DNA from: Acidobacteriota bacterium
GTDB taxonomy: Bacteria > Acidobacteriota > Blastocatellia > Pyrinomonadales > Pyrinomonadaceae
Direction: 5' to 3'
Length of the DNA stretch: 64,000 nucleotides
NCBI GenBank assembly: GCA_019242475.1
Contig: JAFAVK010000094.1
Span: forward strand, 59,197-123,196
A program made the translations under genes and the position numbers. Shown here piece after piece: positions 19,433 through 27,814 of this stretch (positions within the stretch are counted from its first letter, which is position 1; each line of letters starts with the position of its first letter). The notes beneath the pieces are model-generated. The model did not search any database, had not been told where the DNA came from, and saw nothing but the letters and a program-made list of their open reading frames with translations.

Positions 19433-19704
19433 TGGCTAGAGGCGCGCGCCTGAAACCTGACAGGCTGTCAGAAAAGCTTGTCCAGATTCGGATGGCTTTA
19501 GGTCTATCTCAGAACGAGCTGATTAGAAGGCTTGAACTAGACCTCACGCAGAACAGGATTTCAGAATACGAAACGGGTAGAGGGGAACCACCCCTGCCCG
19601 TGCTTTTGAAATACGCGAGACTCGCGGGAGTCTCTACAGACGTGCTGATTGATGATGAATTAGACTTGCCTGGCAAATTACCCAACAAGCCCAAACACAA
19701 ATAG
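19432..19704 (+). CDS. Xre-family helix-turn-helix regulator
   Basis: The 90-residue protein, from the ATG at 19432 behind GGGAGGA, has one Xre-type DNA-binding domain: LVQIRMALGLSQNELIRRL, then a recognition helix region TQNRISEYETGRGEPPL. Size and position ahead of a methyltransferase and endonuclease suggest a controller (C) protein of the restriction-modification system. However, a palindromic element of about 140 bp lies between them, so this is an inference. Confidence 0.85.
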   Translation: MARGARLKPDRLSEKLVQIRMALGLSQNELIRRLELDLTQNRISEYETGRGEPPLPVLLKYARLAGVSTDVLIDDELDLPGKLPNKPKHK

Positions 19705-19756
19705 ATTCGAAAGACCAAGCGCGTTTGATGTGGCACCTAACCTTGATTGAAGGCTG

Positions 19757-19896
19757 TGCATAAATCCGCCGCGGAGCGGCGCTCGAATGTAGCCCGGCCT
19801 TTTAAGGCCGGGAAGAGGCCGGCAGAAGGTCGCCGTCCCGGCCTTGAAAGGCCGGGCTACACTCACTCACCTCGCCGCTCCGCGGCGATTTACGCA
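19757..19896. repeat. Nested palindromic element between Xre and methyltransferase genes
   Basis: Outer arms at 19757-19781 and 19873-19896 pair almost fully (core CGCCGCGGAGCGGCG), and inner arms around GTAGCCCGGCCTT and its complement AAGGCCGGGCTAC form a second stem. The layout is that of a REP/MITE-like intergenic element. No transposase is nearby. Confidence 0.75.
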
Positions 19897-19958
19897 CTGT
19901 GTAATAGGTGTGGTATATAGAGGTGCCGGTAACAGACGAGAGCCCCTTTCATCTTCCG

Positions 19959-20819
19959 ATGTACGAACTAAAGGAACAGCCCGGCCTCCAAGCCAAAGTC
20001 CTGCCGGGTGAGTGCCTCGAACACCTCAAAGAGTTTCAAGACTCCAGTATCAACCTCGTCGTCACTTCGCCGCCGTACGCGGACCAGCGCGCCTCGACCT
20101 ACGGGGGGCACAGGCCGGATGAGTACGTCGAATGGTTCCTCCCCATCGCGGACGAACTCTACAGGGTCTTGAAGCCGACGGGGACGTTCGTCCTCAACAT
20201 CAAGGAGAAGGCGACCGGCGGGGAGCGGCACACCTACATCATCGAGCTAATCCTGGAGATGCGGAAGCGCGGCTGGCTCTGGACCGAAGAGTTCATCTGG
20301 CATAAGAAAAACTGCTACCCGGGCAAGTGGCCGAACCGCTTCCGCGACGCGTGGGAGCGCTGCCTCCAGTTCAACAAGGAGAAGAAGTTCGACATGTACC
20401 AGGAGGCGGTCATGGTGCCGATGGGCGACTGGGCCAAGACCCGCCTGAAGAACCTGAGCGAGACCGACAAGGTGCGCGACAACTCGAAGGTCGGCAGCGG
20501 GTTCGGCAAGAACGTCTCCAACTGGGTCGGCAAGGAGTTCGTCTACCCGACCAACGTTTTGCACCTGGCCTCGGAGTGCGGCAACAAGGGGCACAGCGCC
20601 GCCTACCCGAAGGAACTGCCGGCGTGGTTCATCAAGCTCTTCACCAGGGAGGGCGATTGGGTGCTCGACCCGTTCGTCGGCTCGGGCACGACCTGCGTGG
20701 CCGCCGTCGAGTTGGGCAGAAACTCCGTCGGCATCGAGCTGAAGGACGAGTACTACCAACTCGCCCTCGCGAATGTCGAGGAGGCCCTGCGGGTTCCCGC
20801 CCAGCCTTCGCTCTTATGA
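19959..20819 (+). CDS. DNA methyltransferase (TSPPY type) of an R-M system
   Basis: The product transfers methyl groups to an exocyclic amino group of DNA (N4-cytosine or N6-adenine). Catalytic motif IV is TSPPYADQR near residue 33, and the SAM-binding motif I DPFVGSGTTC lies near the C terminus (about 233), the beta-class order. I chose ATG 19959, giving 286 residues; in-frame GTG codons upstream at 19908 and 19923 are possible but lie within the promoter-like TATATA stretch. The TGA overlaps the endonuclease ATG (ATGA), so the two are translationally coupled. Confidence 0.92.
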   Translation: MYELKEQPGLQAKVLPGECLEHLKEFQDSSINLVVTSPPYADQRASTYGGHRPDEYVEWFLPIADELYRVLKPTGTFVLNIKEKATGGERHTYIIELILEMRKRGWLWTEEFIWHKKNCYPGKWPNRFRDAWERCLQFNKEKKFDMYQEAVMVPMGDWAKTRLKNLSETDKVRDNSKVGSGFGKNVSNWVGKEFVYPTNVLHLASECGNKGHSAAYPKELPAWFIKLFTREGDWVLDPFVGSGTTCVAAVELGRNSVGIELKDEYYQLALANVEEALRVPAQPSLL

Positions 20820-21574
20820 CCCAGTCACCCTATCAGGACTACTACGAGTACCTGGCCGAGCACGTCATTACCCCCTTCTACAACAAGCGCCTTGCGGACT
20901 TGCAATCGCTCAGCCTGCAAAGCGTGCTCAGGCGGAAAAATCCTTACCTCTTCAAGGCCAAAAACGTCGAGCTGGCCGGAGACCTGGTCAAAGGCATCGT
21001 AGACGCCTTTCTGTCCTCGCAGGAAGAGACCATCTTCGGCAACCTCCTGGAAGGGTTCGCCATCTTCATCTCCTCGCGCCTCTACGGGGGCTTTAAGTCG
21101 GCGAGAAAGAGCTTGGATTTAGAATTCAGAAGGGACGACAGCTACTTCGTCGTCGGCATCAAGTCCGGCCCGCATTGGGGCAACAGCGACCAGATAAACC
21201 GCATGAAGGACAATTTCAAGGCGGCCCGGATTTCACTCCGCGCGGCGGGAGTAAAGGAGGAGATTGTGGCCGTCAACGGGTGCATCTACGGGAAAGACCG
21301 CAACCCCTTAAAGAAAGACGCCGACCCGGATAAGACCTACTTCAAATACTGCGGCCAGGACTTCTGGGAATTTATCTCGGGTGACCCGCACCTCTACCGC
21401 GAAATCATCGTGCCGATTGATAAAGAGGCGCAGGAGAAGGACGAAAACTTTAAAAGAGCCTATCACGCCAAGGTCAACGAGATGACCGAGGACTTTATGA
21501 AGGGCTTTATGACAGATCACCAGATAGACTGGATTAAACTCGTGGATTTCGTCTCTCAGCGGAGCGCCCGATGA
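20816..21574 (+). CDS. PmeII-family type II restriction endonuclease
   Basis: The 252-residue protein resembles the PmeII family of restriction enzymes: KNPYLFKAKN, SSQEETIFGNLLEGFAIFI, LDLEFRRDD, IKSGPHWGNSDQINRM, and AVNGCIYGKD occur in family order. The nuclease centre is probably DLEF plus the IKSG lysine, a PD-(D/E)XK-type arrangement. The start overlaps the methyltransferase stop. With the methyltransferase it forms a complete R-M pair. The recognition site cannot be read from the sequence. Confidence 0.88.
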   Translation: MTQSPYQDYYEYLAEHVITPFYNKRLADLQSLSLQSVLRRKNPYLFKAKNVELAGDLVKGIVDAFLSSQEETIFGNLLEGFAIFISSRLYGGFKSARKSLDLEFRRDDSYFVVGIKSGPHWGNSDQINRMKDNFKAARISLRAAGVKEEIVAVNGCIYGKDRNPLKKDADPDKTYFKYCGQDFWEFISGDPHLYREIIVPIDKEAQEKDENFKRAYHAKVNEMTEDFMKGFMTDHQIDWIKLVDFVSQRSAR

Positions 21575-21618
21575 GTTATCGACACAGCGCAGGGCTTCCG
21601 GGCCGGGAAAGACTCCCG

Positions 21619-21837
21619 CTAGAGTCCTGCGGTGACCGCCGAATAAAATCTGATGTAGCCGCAGTGCTGACACGCCATTAAAACCATGGGCACCGTCCCG
21701 GCCCCCGTCTCCGAGTTGGCCGCGACGATATCGACAATCCCCCAATCCATCCGCCCGCACGAATAGCACTGCCGTTTAATCCCCTTGCGGCTAACCCAGT
21801 CGTTAAATTTGTCGATCTGTTCTTGAGTGATTGGCAT
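21619..21837 (-). CDS. Small zinc-ribbon protein
   Basis: From the ATG at 21837, with a GGAG seven bases upstream, the product is 72 residues. Two CxxC pairs, CYSCG near residue 24 and CQHCG near 56, should bind one zinc. The N terminus is helical (EQIDKFNDWVSRKG). It is convergent with the endonuclease gene and has no recognised function. Confidence 0.7.
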   Translation of the reverse strand: MPITQEQIDKFNDWVSRKGIKRQCYSCGRMDWGIVDIVAANSETGAGTVPMVLMACQHCGYIRFYSAVTAGL

Positions 21838-21930
21838 TAGAAACTCCGAAGGGCGAGAGACGGAGAGCGGCGACATCATACAACAGGGTTAGGATAAAGC
21901 CGACTCATGCGGCCGGCCGCTTGACTGCTG

Positions 21931-21936
21931 TATAAT
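21931..21936 (+). promoter_or_regulatory. TATAAT -10 element of a leaderless gene
   Basis: A consensus TATAAT ends six bases before the ATG at 21943, so the transcript would start at the initiation codon. No good -35 is seen. Similar spacing occurs before ruvC, rnc and the DUF433 gene. Confidence 0.5.
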
Positions 21937-21942
21937 CCTGTC

Positions 21943-22098
21943 ATGAACAGGAAGGCGAAAAAACGTCTGAGGGAGTCGGTGCAGAAGGAGATCGCGGAGC
22001 GAAACCCTAAACGGCCGGAGCAGGGCACGTCCATCCCGCCTAAGAAACTGCCGGAGGGTCAGAAGTTCACCCCGAGGCCGGATAAAAAGAGAGGTTAG
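21943..22098 (+). CDS. Small basic protein, 51 residues
   Basis: The frame from ATG 21943 to TAG 22096-22098 encodes a lysine- and arginine-rich peptide that starts MNRKAKKRLRESVQKEI and ends with a proline-rich basic tail. A TATAAT element sits directly before it. There is no signal peptide. The function is unknown. It could bind nucleic acid, but charge alone is the evidence. Confidence 0.55.
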   Translation: MNRKAKKRLRESVQKEIAERNPKRPEQGTSIPPKKLPEGQKFTPRPDKKRG

Positions 22099-22101
22099 AC
22101 T

Positions 22102-22935
22102 TTGGCGTTTGGTTCCGAACCGAGGGCGCGGGCGGCGAAGGTCGGGGGGCTTCTGCTCCTCTCTTCGGCCCTGTCTCTGTGTGCGGCCTGCGGGGCGGCG
22201 CCCGCGCAGAATCAGAACGGCGCGGCGCCTCAGAAGTCTGACGGGGCGGCCGCGCGACCGTCCGTCTCGGAGGTGGGCGACATCCGCATCACCGCCATCA
22301 CGCACGCGAGCTTTCAGTTGGAGTACGGCGGCAGGGTGATTCACGTAGACCCGACGGGCGCGGGCGACTACTCCGCGGCCAAGCAGGCAGACCTCGTCCT
22401 CGTCACGGACATCCACCCCGACCACCTCGATCCGGCTGCCATCGCGAAGGTGCGCAAGGCGGGCGCGCCCGTCGTCGCGCCCTCGGCCGCGGCCGACAAG
22501 ATCGAGAGCCCGACCGTCATCAACAACGGCGAGACGAAGACAGTCGCCGGCATTTCAATCGAGGCCGTGCCGATGTACAACCTCCAGCGTGGCCCCTCGC
22601 CCGGCCAGCTCTTCCACCCGAAGGGGCGCGGCAACGGCTACGTCCTCACACTGGGAAGTAAGCGCGTCTACATCGCGGGCGACACCGAATGCACGGACGA
22701 GATGCGCGCGCTCAAGAACATCGACGTGGCCTTCGTCCCGATGAACCTGCCCTACACGATGCCGCCCGCGGAGGCCGCCGGGTGCGTCAAGGCGTTCGCG
22801 CCGAAGGTCGTCTTCCCGTACCACTACCGCGGGCAGAACCCCGAGGAGTTCAAGGCGGCGCTCAAGGGCGAGCCGGTCGAGGTGCGCCTGCTCGAATGGT
22901 ACCCGCCCGAGCCTAAAGGCGGCGCCCCGCAGTAG
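22102..22935 (+). CDS. MBL-fold metal-dependent hydrolase, lipoprotein
   Basis: The 277-residue product (TTG start, GAGAGG upstream) begins with a lipoprotein signal ending CAAC at about residue 30, so it should be anchored outside the cytoplasm. The rest is an UlaG-type metallo-beta-lactamase fold with THASFQLEYGG, VTDIHPDHLDP, YIAGDTE, and a late HYR histidine. In the metal motif HxHxDH, the first position is aspartate (D-I-H-P-D-H), a change that may alter metal binding. It lies three bases after the small basic gene. Confidence 0.85.
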   Translation: MAFGSEPRARAAKVGGLLLLSSALSLCAACGAAPAQNQNGAAPQKSDGAAARPSVSEVGDIRITAITHASFQLEYGGRVIHVDPTGAGDYSAAKQADLVLVTDIHPDHLDPAAIAKVRKAGAPVVAPSAAADKIESPTVINNGETKTVAGISIEAVPMYNLQRGPSPGQLFHPKGRGNGYVLTLGSKRVYIAGDTECTDEMRALKNIDVAFVPMNLPYTMPPAEAAGCVKAFAPKVVFPYHYRGQNPEEFKAALKGEPVEVRLLEWYPPEPKGGAPQ

Positions 22936-23005
22936 ACGGCGCCCGCCGCCGCGCGCGCGGTCGTCAACTCACTTCGACAAAGACGGCAGTCTGAAACTCC
23001 GAGAC

Positions 23006-23620
<615 letters not shown>

Positions 23621-23738
23621 CAATCTACCCTCCCTGTAGTCTCTGTGGCGTAACCTCGAAGGCGATGTTAGGTGAACGGGTGGGAGGCGGCAACCGTTCG
23701 CGGTCGCCCGGGCGCGTGAGCTGGAGGGAAGAGAATGG

Positions 23739-23778
23739 AAGACGGGGAGGCCGCCCACAAGGCCGACCTCCCCGTCTT
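23739..23778 (-). terminator. Terminator after the Arg-rich secreted protein gene
   Basis: A 12-bp stem (AAGACGGGGAGG, 23739-23750, with 23767-23778) closes a 16-base loop just beyond the stop at 23793. It is symmetrical and would also shield the peroxiredoxin gene from readthrough. Confidence 0.65.
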
Positions 23779-23792
23779 GAACCGGTTGTCTA

Positions 23793-24164
23793 TTAGCGGT
23801 TGCGGCGCCCGAAGACCGGGTGGCTCGGCGAGCCCGCCCCGCGGCGGTAGTAGCCGTTGCCGCGCCTGCGGTCGTCGTCGCGGCGCTCGCGGCGGATGCT
23901 GCGGCGCAGAGCGCGCCGGTCGCTGCGCAGGTCGCGCCGCTCGGCGCGCGTCACCGTACCGTCGGAGCGGTAGACGCGCCGCTCCTGCCGTATCTGCCGC
24001 CGACGTTCACGCAGGGCGCGCGCCTCGTCGCGCGTGAGCTGCCCCGTGCGGACGCCGCGCCTGATGGCCTGGCGCTCGTTGCGGTTGTAACGACCCTGCC
24101 CCAACGCGTCCGACGCCAACCCGAAGGTCATGCAGAGCGCGCACAAGAGAAGAACCTTTTTCAT
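23793..24164 (-). CDS. Secreted arginine-rich protein
   Basis: The 123-residue product, from the ATG at 24164, has a clean signal peptide ([22 protein letters not shown]) and a mature part made almost wholly of arginine-rich helices with a repeated ERxxxRxxR pattern and [13 protein letters not shown]. It resembles small, basic, periplasmic helical proteins such as those of the CpxP/Spy type in composition only; no LTxxQ motif is present. A sigma-54-like promoter lies about 110 bp upstream. The function is unknown. Confidence 0.7.
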   Translation of the reverse strand: MKKVLLLCALCMTFGLASDALGQGRYNRNERQAIRRGVRTGQLTRDEARALRERRRQIRQERRVYRSDGTVTRAERRDLRSDRRALRRSIRRERRDDDRRRGNGYYRRGAGSPSHPVFGRRNR

Positions 24165-24275
24165 ATCTCGACTTTCCCCTTCGCAGTAGAAATTTAGAAT
24201 CACGACGTTCTCACAAGACGGCCGCCGTCACGCCGCCGGAGAGAGTTCAAAAGGTTAATACCGGCGGTCTGTATC

Positions 24276-24290
24276 GCAACCGCCATGCCG
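24276..24290 (-). promoter_or_regulatory. Sigma-54-like promoter, weak match
   Basis: On the minus strand the sequence reads CGGCATG-N4-TTGC. The invariant GG (-24) and GC (-12) are present with the right spacing, and the -24 box has two changes from TGGCACG. It would drive the Arg-rich secreted protein gene. The remainder of the divergent region 24165-24513 holds no gene that I can support. Confidence 0.4.
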
Positions 24291-24468
24291 TATCGGAGCA
24301 TGACCGGGCTTTGCTATGTTTCTCTAATGAATGACGTCGGGCGGGCTTTGCGGCCTGTCAGTCCGGCAGCACGCAGGGCACCGGCGCTGTCCGGATAATC
24401 GAACAGGGGTGCATCATTTACGCGCTCACTTCTGCCGCACAACATCATGCTTTTTCTTAGTGTACGGG

Positions 24469-24483
24469 TGGCACGGAGGTTGC
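24469..24483 (+). promoter_or_regulatory. Sigma-54 promoter, consensus match
   Basis: The sequence TGGCACGGAGGTTGC matches the sigma-54 consensus TGGCACG-N4-TTGC at every fixed position. Transcription would start about 12 bases downstream, near 24495, just before the ribosome site (GGAGG) of the gene at 24514. Confidence 0.8.
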
Positions 24484-24513
24484 CCCACAGAGGTCTCGGA
24501 GGTAAGCAATAAC

Positions 24514-25053
24514 ATGACTAAATCATTCAATCTGAGGAGCGGGGCGCTCGCGGCGCTCATGTTGGCGGCGGGCATCCTGGTGATGGGCTCGACGGCTCAG
24601 GCACAGTACCGGCGCGACCACGACAACGACAGATACCGGCGCGAGCGTAACCGTGATTGGCGACGCGAACGCAACACCAACGTCTACGACCGCAACGGCA
24701 ACGGCGTGGACGACCGCTACGAGCGCAACGGCTCCTACGGCACGTACGGCACGTACGGCAACAACGGGCGCTACGGCAGCTACGGCGGCTACGGCGGTGG
24801 CTACAACCAGGCGGCCGTGAACCAGGGCTACCAGTACGGGCTCAACACCGGCGCCAGCGACGCACAGCGCGGCCAGAGCTACAGCCCGCAGAGGTCTCAC
24901 TACTACAAGAACGCCTCCTCGCAGGCTTTCCGCCAGGGCTTCACGCAGGGTTACGACCAGGGCTACAGGCAGTACGGCGGGTACAACAACGGCCGCTACC
25001 GCACGGGCAGCGGCATCGGCAACATCCTCGGCGGCATCTTCGGCCGGCGGTAA
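24514..25053 (+). CDS. Secreted Gly/Tyr/Arg-rich protein
   Basis: The 179-residue protein has a signal peptide ending near AQA (residue 30), a charged RRDHDNDRYRRERN segment, a Gly-Tyr-rich stretch with a YGTYGTYGN repeat (about 73-98), and a C-terminal helical part with a spaced GY/GF pattern (FRQGFTQGYDQGYRQYG). A protein of similar design is at 26914-27531. The composition suggests a surface or matrix protein. It is preceded by a consensus sigma-54 promoter and followed by the kinase-like gene. Confidence 0.75.
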   Translation: MTKSFNLRSGALAALMLAAGILVMGSTAQAQYRRDHDNDRYRRERNRDWRRERNTNVYDRNGNGVDDRYERNGSYGTYGTYGNNGRYGSYGGYGGGYNQAAVNQGYQYGLNTGASDAQRGQSYSPQRSHYYKNASSQAFRQGFTQGYDQGYRQYGGYNNGRYRTGSGIGNILGGIFGRR

Positions 25054-25151
25054 GGGTGTTAGGGCCAGAACTCAGAAAGCGTGCCGGCCGGCGGCATCGG
25101 TGGTGTGGGGGCGCCGCCGTGCTGTTGGCCGGCACCCATTTATGAAGGGGA

Positions 25152-26174
25152 ATGACGGAGACCATGCTCGACCGCACACAGTTCCTGAAGTTGGCCGTCG
25201 CGGCGCTGATACTCTTCGGCCTTCTGTCGCCCGCCTCGGCCCAGGACAAGAAGGAGAAGAAGCCCGGCCCGGCGGGCACGCCCGTCCTTTGGCGCGCGCC
25301 CGACGACATCGCATCCCGCGACCTCTTCCTGGGGCCGGGCGGGCGTGAGATGCGGCCCGACCTCGGCCGCGTGACCTTCGTCAAAGAGGAGACGGGCGGC
25401 TACTCGAAGAAGTTCCGCGTGCGCGACGGCGCGGGGCGCGTCTGGGTGGCGAAGCTCGGCAAGGAGGCGCAGGCCGAGACGGCGGCCGTGCGGCTGGTGT
25501 GGGCCGTCGGCTACATGACGGAGGTCAACTACCTCGCGCCGTGCGTGGTGATCGAGGGCGCGCCAGACCCCGGCAAGGACATAGAAAGATGCCAGGGCGG
25601 CGGCTTCAGTAACGTCCGCTTCGAGGCGCGGCCGGAAGGCGTCCGTCGGCTCGACGAGTGGAAGTGGTCGGAGAACCCCTTCGTCAACACGAAGGAGTTG
25701 AAGGGCCTCGTCGTCATGATGTCACTCGTGAACAACTGGGACATCAAGGACACGAACAACAAAATCCTGTACGTGCCGGGCGCGGACGGAAGCGACGGCG
25801 AGCTGCGCTACATCGTGAGCGACCTCGGCGCGACCTTCGGCCGCGTGAAGCTCGACGTGCCGGGACTGTGGCGCATCCGCCGCAACCGCAACGACCCCGC
25901 AGACTACTCGAAGGACGGCTTCCTCGAAGACGTGAAGGGCGGGCAAGTCTACCTCTTCTACAAGGGCAAGCGGCAAGACCTCTTCGACGACATCAGGGTC
26001 GATGAGGCGCGCTGGATCGCGGGGCTGCTCTCGCAGCTCTCCGAGCGGCAGATCGCGGACGCCTTCCGCGCCGCCAACTACACGCCTGAAGAAGTGCAGA
26101 CACTCACCGCCGCCGTGAGAGGCAGGATAGAAGAGCTGTCGGGCATCCCCGCGCGCGCGGCCTCGACCAGATAG
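25152..26174 (+). CDS. Secreted protein with kinase-like signature residues
   Basis: The 340-residue protein starts with a signal peptide (about 1-30). The mature part has, in order, VWVAKLG (Lys101), AQAETAA (Glu109), NNWDIKDTNN (Asp197, Asn202) and YIVSDLGATFG (Asp224). These match the ATP-binding lysine, the helix-C glutamate, the D-x-K-x-x-N catalytic loop and the metal-binding aspartate of protein-kinase-like folds, at compatible spacing. Secreted kinases such as FAM20 and HipA-like folds are the nearest analogies. The family itself I do not recognise, so the activity is inferred. An alternative start is ATG 25164. Confidence 0.6.
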   Translation: MTETMLDRTQFLKLAVAALILFGLLSPASAQDKKEKKPGPAGTPVLWRAPDDIASRDLFLGPGGREMRPDLGRVTFVKEETGGYSKKFRVRDGAGRVWVAKLGKEAQAETAAVRLVWAVGYMTEVNYLAPCVVIEGAPDPGKDIERCQGGGFSNVRFEARPEGVRRLDEWKWSENPFVNTKELKGLVVMMSLVNNWDIKDTNNKILYVPGADGSDGELRYIVSDLGATFGRVKLDVPGLWRIRRNRNDPADYSKDGFLEDVKGGQVYLFYKGKRQDLFDDIRVDEARWIAGLLSQLSERQIADAFRAANYTPEEVQTLTAAVRGRIEELSGIPARAASTR

Positions 26175-26182
26175 GCGAACGT

Positions 26183-26219
26183 AAAAAAGCCCCTTCACAC
26201 GCCGCCTGTCGAGGGGGCT
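26183..26219 (+). terminator. Terminator after the kinase-like gene
   Basis: AGCCCCTT (26188-26195) pairs with the GAGGGGGCT segment ending at 26219. It lies ten bases after the stop of the kinase-like gene. The rest of 26220-26423 shows no gene. Confidence 0.5.
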
Positions 26220-26423
26220 CGAAGGCTTCGCCGCCTAGACCTTCGCGCGCTCGAACGACACGGCCTCGGACGATTCGTCCCTCCTCAACCACATTCCCAT
26301 GTACCAGTCGGCAGCCCCCGCGCGGTTCAACTGGGCGCAAAGCTCCAGTTCTAAATCCCCAACTTAGCCGTCCCCCCTTGCGCATTACCGAACGTACTGA
26401 ATATCATCTATCCGGGGGGACAA

Positions 26424-26669
26424 ATGTTTATCTACACGATACATCCGATGCCCGGACAGAAGGCCAAGTTCGAGGGTGATCCTTCAATCAAGTACCGATT
26501 AAAACGGGTGGACGACACCCTGGCGGTAGGGAAGAAAGGCCGTTCCGAGATCATCAGGGATAACCTTGAGTATGAGGCGGCCGTCGAGCTGATGAACGGC
26601 TTCAACAGCAAGGAGAGTAAGTCGCAGGTTATCAGGGAAGAGGCGGCCCGGCAGAATAACGGTTTATAG
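26424..26669 (+). CDS. Small protein of unknown function
   Basis: This 81-residue protein begins MFIYTIHPMPGQKAKF behind a GGGGGGA ribosome site. It is hydrophilic, with a helical C-terminal half (SEIIRDNLEYEAAVELMNGF), and lacks cysteines and signal peptide. Codon use is less GC-rich than that of neighbours. The family is not recognised. It lies next to tRNA-Leu, a typical site for acquired DNA. Confidence 0.6.
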   Translation: MFIYTIHPMPGQKAKFEGDPSIKYRLKRVDDTLAVGKKGRSEIIRDNLEYEAAVELMNGFNSKESKSQVIREEAARQNNGL

Positions 26670-26700
26670 TAAGGCCCGTAGACCGTCTGTTGATTGTGAT

Positions 26701-26783
26701 GCGGATGAGAGGACTCGAACCTCCACCACGTTGCCGTGACTAGCTCCTGAGGCTAGCGCGTCTACCAATTCCGCCACATCCGC
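26701..26783 (-). tRNA. tRNA-Leu (CAG)
   Basis: The minus strand folds as an 83-base class II tRNA: acceptor stem GCGGATG/CATCCGC, D arm with GGTAGACGC, anticodon loop CTCAGGA (anticodon CAG), a long variable arm, and the T loop GGTTCGAGTCC. The CCA end is not encoded. The long variable arm and GCGGATG start identify leucine. Confidence 0.95.
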
Positions 26784-26843
26784 GTGCGGGAAGTGAGATA
26801 TTAAAGGCGGCGTTCGAGGGGTGTCAAGCGAGCCCCCGGACGG

Positions 26844-26882
26844 AAAAAAAGTAAGCCCGGGCGGTGAACCGTCCGGGCTTAC
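26844..26882 (-). terminator. Terminator of the Gln/Arg/Tyr-rich secreted protein gene
   Basis: GTAAGCCCGGGCGG (26851-26864) pairs with 26869-26882, and on the minus strand a run of seven T follows. This is a strong intrinsic terminator for the gene ending at 26914. Confidence 0.85.
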
Positions 26883-26913
26883 TCGTGCCCCCTTGTTCTA
26901 ACCTCCGGACGGC

Positions 26914-27531
26914 TTAGTAGCCGTTGAGGCCGTCGTTGTAGCCATTCTCGAAGCCGCGGCGGAAGTACTGCTGGTACTCGTAGCGGTCGCCGTAGCGCGA
27001 GTTGTAGTCCTTGTCGGCGTTGCGGTACACGCTGGAGTCGCTCGGGTTGCGGTAGCCCCGGCCGCGATCCCTGCGGCCTTCCTTGATGCCCTCGTTGTAG
27101 CCGGCGTTCAGGGCCGTCTGCTGCGACTGCGAGTAGTTGCCGTAGCCGTAGTTGCCGTAACCACGGTTCCCGTAAGTGCCGCGGTTCCCGTAAGTGCCGC
27201 GGTTACCGTAGGTGCCGTAGTTGCCGTAGCCGCTGTTGCGCTGGCGCTGCTGGATGATGGCAGCATCGCGCTGGTCGTAGTCGCCGTCACCGTCCTGGTC
27301 GCGCGGGTCGCGGCCGTAGTAGCCGTTGTTGCGTTGCGCCTGCGCACGCCGCGCCTCCCGCTCTTGGCGGCGCTGATCCTGACGCTGCTGCTGCTCTTGC
27401 TGGCGCTGGCGGTTCCGATCCCTGTTCCACCAGCCGTCCTGCGCGCTCGCCGTGCCCGCGGGCACCAGCAGGAAGAACCCGAGCGCCGCCATCGACGCCT
27501 TCGCCACTAAGCCTTTGCCGTTAACCTTCAT
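26914..27531 (-). CDS. Secreted Gln/Arg/Tyr/Gly-rich protein
   Basis: From ATG 27531 (GGAGGG upstream) the product is 205 residues: a signal peptide ending near ASAQ (about 31), a Gln/Arg-rich helix (RQRQQEQQQRQDQRR), a calcium-loop-like DQDGDGDYD, then TYGNRG repeated three times, and a C-terminal part with spaced GY/GF pairs (FRRGFENGYNDGLNGY). The design parallels the protein at 24514-25053, and both have sigma-54-type promoters. A surface or matrix role is inferred from composition only. Confidence 0.75.
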   Translation of the reverse strand: MKVNGKGLVAKASMAALGFFLLVPAGTASAQDGWWNRDRNRQRQQEQQQRQDQRRQEREARRAQAQRNNGYYGRDPRDQDGDGDYDQRDAAIIQQRQRNSGYGNYGTYGNRGTYGNRGTYGNRGYGNYGYGNYSQSQQTALNAGYNEGIKEGRRDRGRGYRNPSDSSVYRNADKDYNSRYGDRYEYQQYFRRGFENGYNDGLNGY

Positions 27532-27603
27532 CTGTAAACCCTCCTGAGTCGCCCTCGACTGATTGCTTATAATTTTCAAACCCGAAGCCCGCCGGATAAA
27601 GAA

Positions 27604-27618
27604 ACAAGCGCCGTGCCA
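27604..27618 (-). promoter_or_regulatory. Sigma-54-like promoter
   Basis: On the minus strand the sequence is TGGCACGGCGCTTGT, which matches TGGCACG-N4-TTGC in all but the last base. It lies 73 bp upstream of the ATG at 27531. Together with the element at 24469, it suggests shared control of the two Tyr/Gly-rich proteins. Confidence 0.6.
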
Positions 27619-27814
27619 CTGGCCGCGTCGGCCAAAGCGCCGAAAAAAGTCCCCTGCTCCTAACATTTGAGGGGAGCCGTCACACGATAAAGTGTCGGCG
27701 CACGCGGTATCGTGTACGAAAAGGGGCACCATTTGGCGGGGTCGCGTACGGGTCGGTTGCGGCCTTCGGCGCGCGCTTGTTATAGTCGAAGGCGTTCACA
27801 ACGGAATCGCAACA

